Origin: Methylobacter tundripaludum
Lineage (GTDB): Bacteria > Pseudomonadota > Gammaproteobacteria > Methylococcales > Methylomonadaceae
Reading direction: 5' to 3'
Length of the DNA: 64,000 bases
Assembly (NCBI RefSeq): GCF_002934365.1
Contig: NZ_PTIY01000002.1
Span: 62,001 to 126,000, forward strand
Position 1 is the first letter of the stretch. Every line of letters begins with the position of its first letter. The position numbers were made by a program, and so were the translations under genes. Under the pieces are notes generated by a model. It saw only the letters and a list, made by a program, of their open reading frames with translations, did not search any database and had not been told where the DNA came from. Below are positions 60,872 through 64,000 of this stretch, one piece after another.

Positions 60872-61396
60872 TTATCGTTTTATGGGTTCAAGAATGGCGT
60901 CTATATTCAATTGGTCGCAGAAATCCATAAATTCTTCGCGTAGCGACAACAGGTGAATTTGCGGGGGAATTAAAATTACAAATTTGGTTGAGAATACGGA
61001 AGTCTGGATATAGGGCGCCTGATAGCAGCTGCCGGTTATTTCCTCAATATCTATTTTCCGGTCGAACAGAAACGAGGTAATGGATTCTGTGACGCTATCG
61101 CGGTCGAGGGATATTGTTTCCAATGAGTATGGAACGCATTCTTTGGCCTTGTCTTTCTGCTCCGGCCTTAAGGTATGGATTTTGATGTCCAGCCGTCTCT
61201 GGATAATGTCCAGGGTGTTTTCAAATTTGGCAATTTGATTCCAGTTGCCTTGAATCAGCAGGTATGCGGCGGAGGACTGAGCGAGACGGGATAGCCTTAT
61301 TTCCAGGATATTGCATTTACAGTCGCGCACGGCGGGTAATATTTCGGCAATAAAATGAGTCTGATAATTGCCTAAGACGGTGATGGCTAGTTGCAT
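60872..61396 (-). CDS. GcvR-like ACT-domain protein
   Basis: 174 aa from the ATG at 61396, since the family begins close to the first beta strand (MQLAITVLGNYQTHFIAEILPAV). Two ACT-like halves: about 1-75 and 92-170. Glycine-cleavage repressor proteins of this fold sense an amino acid and act with GcvA-type regulators. In many gammaproteobacteria a GcvR-like gene adjoins bcp, which agrees with the order here. An upstream in-frame ATG (61456) would add 20 residues with no better ribosome site. Confidence 0.8.
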   Translation of the reverse strand: MQLAITVLGNYQTHFIAEILPAVRDCKCNILEIRLSRLAQSSAAYLLIQGNWNQIAKFENTLDIIQRRLDIKIHTLRPEQKDKAKECVPYSLETISLDRDSVTESITSFLFDRKIDIEEITGSCYQAPYIQTSVFSTKFVILIPPQIHLLSLREEFMDFCDQLNIDAILEPIKR

Positions 61397-61563
61397 TTTG
61401 TTTCTTGGAAGTTTTTTGGGGAGTTTAGCATCAAATTGGTGAAACTTGATGAACATTCAGTTTATTTGGTATTAAAATGAATAAAATTGTTTCTCTGCCG
61501 ATAAGCACCTAACGCTGCATTTAAACCGTGTGGTTATCTTAAAACTCATCACCGAGCCTGAAT

Positions 61564-64000
61564 ATGACTGATTCAATGGATAAAAAAGCAAAAGAAAAAC
61601 GCGATAATCTTACTGTTGATCTGGATGCCATGCTGGATGAGGCGGAATCATCCTTACTTCCGTCGAATGAGATACAAGACGATGATGATCTTGATGCAAT
61701 TGATAGATTGTTGATGGATGCCGGGTTTGATGCAGACGATGCGTCCGGGCAAACAGAAACGAAAAAGCAGGTATATGACGCGAAAGATGCCGAGTTGGAT
61801 GAACTTTTGAGTTTTGATAGCTTTGGAGGCGATTTTAACGAACCGGAAAAAAACCAGTCGGCCGTTATCGAAGTAGGGCGGACTGTAGAGGATTTGCCTT
61901 TTGTTTCGTCGAATGAGTCGCAGGATGACGAGGATGCTATTGACAGGTTGCTAATGGATACCGGATTTCATGAGGATAATGCGCCGGAGCAAGCAAACGC
62001 AGAGGATGCCGGTGCGGCGGACGAACAGGACGGTTTTTCGGGTTTTAGTGACTTCAACGAGCCGGAAATGGGTGGACAGGACTCGGCATCTGCGACGGAA
62101 GAGGAGGAGCTTGATGATTTTATGGCCCTTGTTGGCGATGATTTTGACCCATCGGATCTCATTCAGGATGATGACGTTACCGAAGCGGCTTCGACGGCGG
62201 GAGGTTTGACTACGCCCGAAAAAATCGTCGAAGAGTCTGGTCTGGACAAGGATATTGACGCGCTTGACGAAGTGGATGAGTTTTCGGATTTTAGCGACTT
62301 TAATGAGCCTGAAGCTGTTGAACAGGATTTATCACAGACGGCTGAAGCTGAACAGGCTGTAGCGGATTTGCCCCTGCCCGAAGAAATCGCCGATGGCTCC
62401 GGTCTGGACAAAGATGTTGGCGCGCTTGACGAAGTGAATGAGTTTTCGGATTTTAGCGACTTCAATGAGCCTGAATTTGTTGAACAGGACTTGTCGGATG
62501 CGGCCGAGGATGAAAAAGCCGGTGCTGAATCTGAACAGGCTTCCGCGGAAGCATTATCGGATGTCGAACAGTTTGCATCAGCGGCAGTGGATTCGACTGA
62601 GACCACGGAAGTCGTCGATGAATCCGATGTGGAAGAAGAGGCCGGTACAGGCTTGGCGGATGAGGTCGATGACTTTTCCTTCCTTAGCGATCACTTTGAT
62701 GAGTCGGATCTGATTCAGGATGATGAAGTGACTGCTGCACCGGCTGCGGAAGCCGTCGATGTAGAGGATCGGGAAGAAGATATAGCGGATGAGAACGATG
62801 ATTTTTCTTTCCTTAGCGATCACTTTGATGAGTCGGATCTGATTCAGGATGATGAACTGACTGCTGCACCGGCTGCGGAAGCCGTCGATGCAGAGGATCG
62901 GGAAGAAGATATAGCGGATGAGATCGATGATTTTTCCGGCTTTAGCGATGAGTTTGATAGTTCCGATTTGATTCGGGGTGATTCGGAGTCTGCGGATTTA
63001 CCTGCCGCCGATGAAGAGCTGGAGACGGTGGCCGAAGAATCATTTAATGAATTGCAGGATGATAACGGCATTGACAATTTGCTTGCGGATGCCGGCTTTG
63101 ATGCGGAAGGCGAGTTAGATCAAAATCTTGGAAAGAACGAGGCGTTTGGGGATGATGCGGATTTGAGTGAAATTAATGACCTTTTTCAGCTCGATGAAGT
63201 TAGTGACGATTCTTCCTGGCAGGCAGAGGGCGTTCAGTTAGGGGAAGCTGAAGAACCCTCCTCGGCGAAGGAAGATGATTTTCTTTTGCCTGATTTTGAT
63301 ATTACGGCGGATATGGAAATTTCTGATGCAGGCGTCAATAAAGACGATGAGTTGGCGGATGTTTTTGGCGACTCTGGTTTTCTAGGGCCGGATGAAGCGG
63401 TTCAGGGGTTTGACACGGAAACTGCCGGGTTAAAACCGGGAGATAACGAAGCGGTTGCCGGACCGGGTTCGGAACAGACTGCCGCGCCTGAGAAAGAAGA
63501 CGTTGCCAATGTAAAGTTGAGTCCATTTGGGTTTGAACAGGAAGATATTAAAAGACAGCTTGAAGAGGCTGAAAGTAAGGTTAAAAAAGCAAAGCTTTTC
63601 AGTTATGTAGCATTGGGATTTGGCGTCGTTGCATTAAGCACGGCAGCCGGGCTGGGTATGATGATTTATGGCGCGAAAACTGAAGTCTCAAAGTTAAATG
63701 AAGTGGTTTCAACGCTTGAAGCAAGTCTGGCGAAGAGCGCCGCCAATAATCCCAATGAAGAAATGAATGCGATGCGGAATTCAGTTGTGCAATTGAATCA
63801 GCAGGTCGATGGTTTTATAACGGAGCTGAAAGGGAACCCACAGTTTCCCGTCGATTTGTTAAATCACAAGCTGCCTGATATTGTCGCTAAACAGGATATG
63901 GTAAGTAAGGCGATGGATGTGTTGCAGGTCAAGATTGGCGGGCCGGACGTAAAGCCAAAGCCTGTTTCGGAACCAGCCGTTGCAGTTCCACCGAAAGTTG
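61564..64000 (+). CDS. Very acidic repeat protein with one membrane segment (3' truncated)
   Basis: Open to the window end, at least 812 residues. Residues 1-650 are dominated by Asp/Glu with repeated modules: IDRLL(M)DAGFD-type (three to four times), FSDFSDFNEPE (three), and SDHFDESDLIQDDE (two near-identical 43-residue units). A lysine-rich helix (EDIKRQLEEAESKVKKAK) precedes one membrane helix (about 682-703), then a coiled coil and a Pro/Lys tract. It is likely an inner-membrane protein with a long acidic cytoplasmic arm. Some features recall pilus-assembly hub proteins, but no family is recognised. Confidence 0.7.
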   Translation, partial: MTDSMDKKAKEKRDNLTVDLDAMLDEAESSLLPSNEIQDDDDLDAIDRLLMDAGFDADDASGQTETKKQVYDAKDAELDELLSFDSFGGDFNEPEKNQSAVIEVGRTVEDLPFVSSNESQDDEDAIDRLLMDTGFHEDNAPEQANAEDAGAADEQDGFSGFSDFNEPEMGGQDSASATEEEELDDFMALVGDDFDPSDLIQDDDVTEAASTAGGLTTPEKIVEESGLDKDIDALDEVDEFSDFSDFNEPEAVEQDLSQTAEAEQAVADLPLPEEIADGSGLDKDVGALDEVNEFSDFSDFNEPEFVEQDLSDAAEDEKAGAESEQASAEALSDVEQFASAAVDSTETTEVVDESDVEEEAGTGLADEVDDFSFLSDHFDESDLIQDDEVTAAPAAEAVDVEDREEDIADENDDFSFLSDHFDESDLIQDDELTAAPAAEAVDAEDREEDIADEIDDFSGFSDEFDSSDLIRGDSESADLPAADEELETVAEESFNELQDDNGIDNLLADAGFDAEGELDQNLGKNEAFGDDADLSEINDLFQLDEVSDDSSWQAEGVQLGEAEEPSSAKEDDFLLPDFDITADMEISDAGVNKDDELADVFGDSGFLGPDEAVQGFDTETAGLKPGDNEAVAGPGSEQTAAPEKEDVANVKLSPFGFEQEDIKRQLEEAESKVKKAKLFSYVALGFGVVALSTAAGLGMMIYGAKTEVSKLNEVVSTLEASLAKSAANNPNEEMNAMRNSVVQLNQQVDGFITELKGNPQFPVDLLNHKLPDIVAKQDMVSKAMDVLQVKIGGPDVKPKPVSEPAVAVPPKV
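62671..62928 (+). repeat. Tandem 129-bp coding repeat
   Basis: Two nearly identical 129-bp units (43 codons) in a row inside the acidic protein gene, sharing CCTTAGCGATCACTTTGATG and AGGATCGGGAAGAAGATATA. A third, diverged unit follows. A looser 162-bp repeat lies upstream (about 62251 and 62413). Recent in-frame duplication is likely. Confidence 0.8.

Noticed and set aside
61968-63077. Serine-rich minus-strand ORFs opposite the acidic protein
   Set aside because: Asp/Glu codons read as Ser/Ile-rich antisense; the plus-strand frame is continuous for over 800 codons.

Overview
The window reads as a gammaproteobacterial chromosome, most likely a methanotroph-like Methylococcales relative. This is an inference from the phosphoketolase-acetate kinase pair, the density of small dispersed inverted repeats and the style of the iron genes; no rRNA or marker gene is present to confirm it. 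Bases 1-40,000 form an iron-acquisition island. Bases 40,000-64,000 carry central carbon, signalling and housekeeping genes.

Iron island, left half (775-27,530, nearly all on the minus strand). Reading in the direction of transcription, a Fur box (about 27,520) precedes a decayed hemP, a small Cys-containing ORF, tonB, exbB, exbD and the remnant of a TonB-dependent receptor. Next comes a nine-gene operon whose families and order match sbnA-sbnI of Staphylococcus, which makes staphyloferrin B, headed by one extra 130-aa gene and followed by a receptor. A PepSY-type membrane reductase, a Fur-boxed cassette of small proteins, a second receptor, a three-gene ABC transporter (ATPase plus two DUF3526-type permeases) and a short PepSY protein follow. 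A 3' topB fragment opens the window.

Iron island, right half (28,036-39,960). A Fur box precedes intact hemP, a small Cys protein, a hydroxamate-type receptor, a diamine-forming decarboxylase, an N-hydroxylase, an MFS exporter and a GNAT-IucA/IucC fusion synthetase. A PepSY reductase and a small membrane protein end the series. This predicts a second, hydroxamate siderophore of the alcaligin/putrebactin/bisucaberin/desferrioxamine kind. A plus-strand Fur-boxed cassette at 28,036-28,511 duplicates the one at 8,124-8,545.

The most unusual signal is a short leader motif, AGCCAGCCA, then a small hairpin, then TAGCCAGCCA, on the transcribed strand. It occurs six times, each 24-62 nt before the start codon of an iron gene or its remnant. 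The hairpin sequence and length differ between copies while pairing is largely kept, which suggests an RNA element.

Right part. xfp-ackA (40,429-43,856) is flanked by two copies of a roughly 130-bp miniature element with terminal inverted repeats. Then come a DUF4239 membrane protein, glycogen phosphorylase coupled to a degenerate EAL protein, a PAS-containing chemoreceptor with an altered signalling tip, and an EAL-CBS-GGDEF protein. Further on lie an IHF-beta paralogue divergent from a stand-alone M41-like protein across a perfect 22-bp palindrome, a glycosyltransferase-PAP2 pair, an AT-rich LCIB-type (theta) carbonic anhydrase-like gene, PhoH, a Bcp/PrxQ peroxiredoxin and a GcvR-like ACT protein. 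The window ends inside a very acidic repeat protein with one membrane segment. No tRNA, rRNA or CRISPR array was seen.
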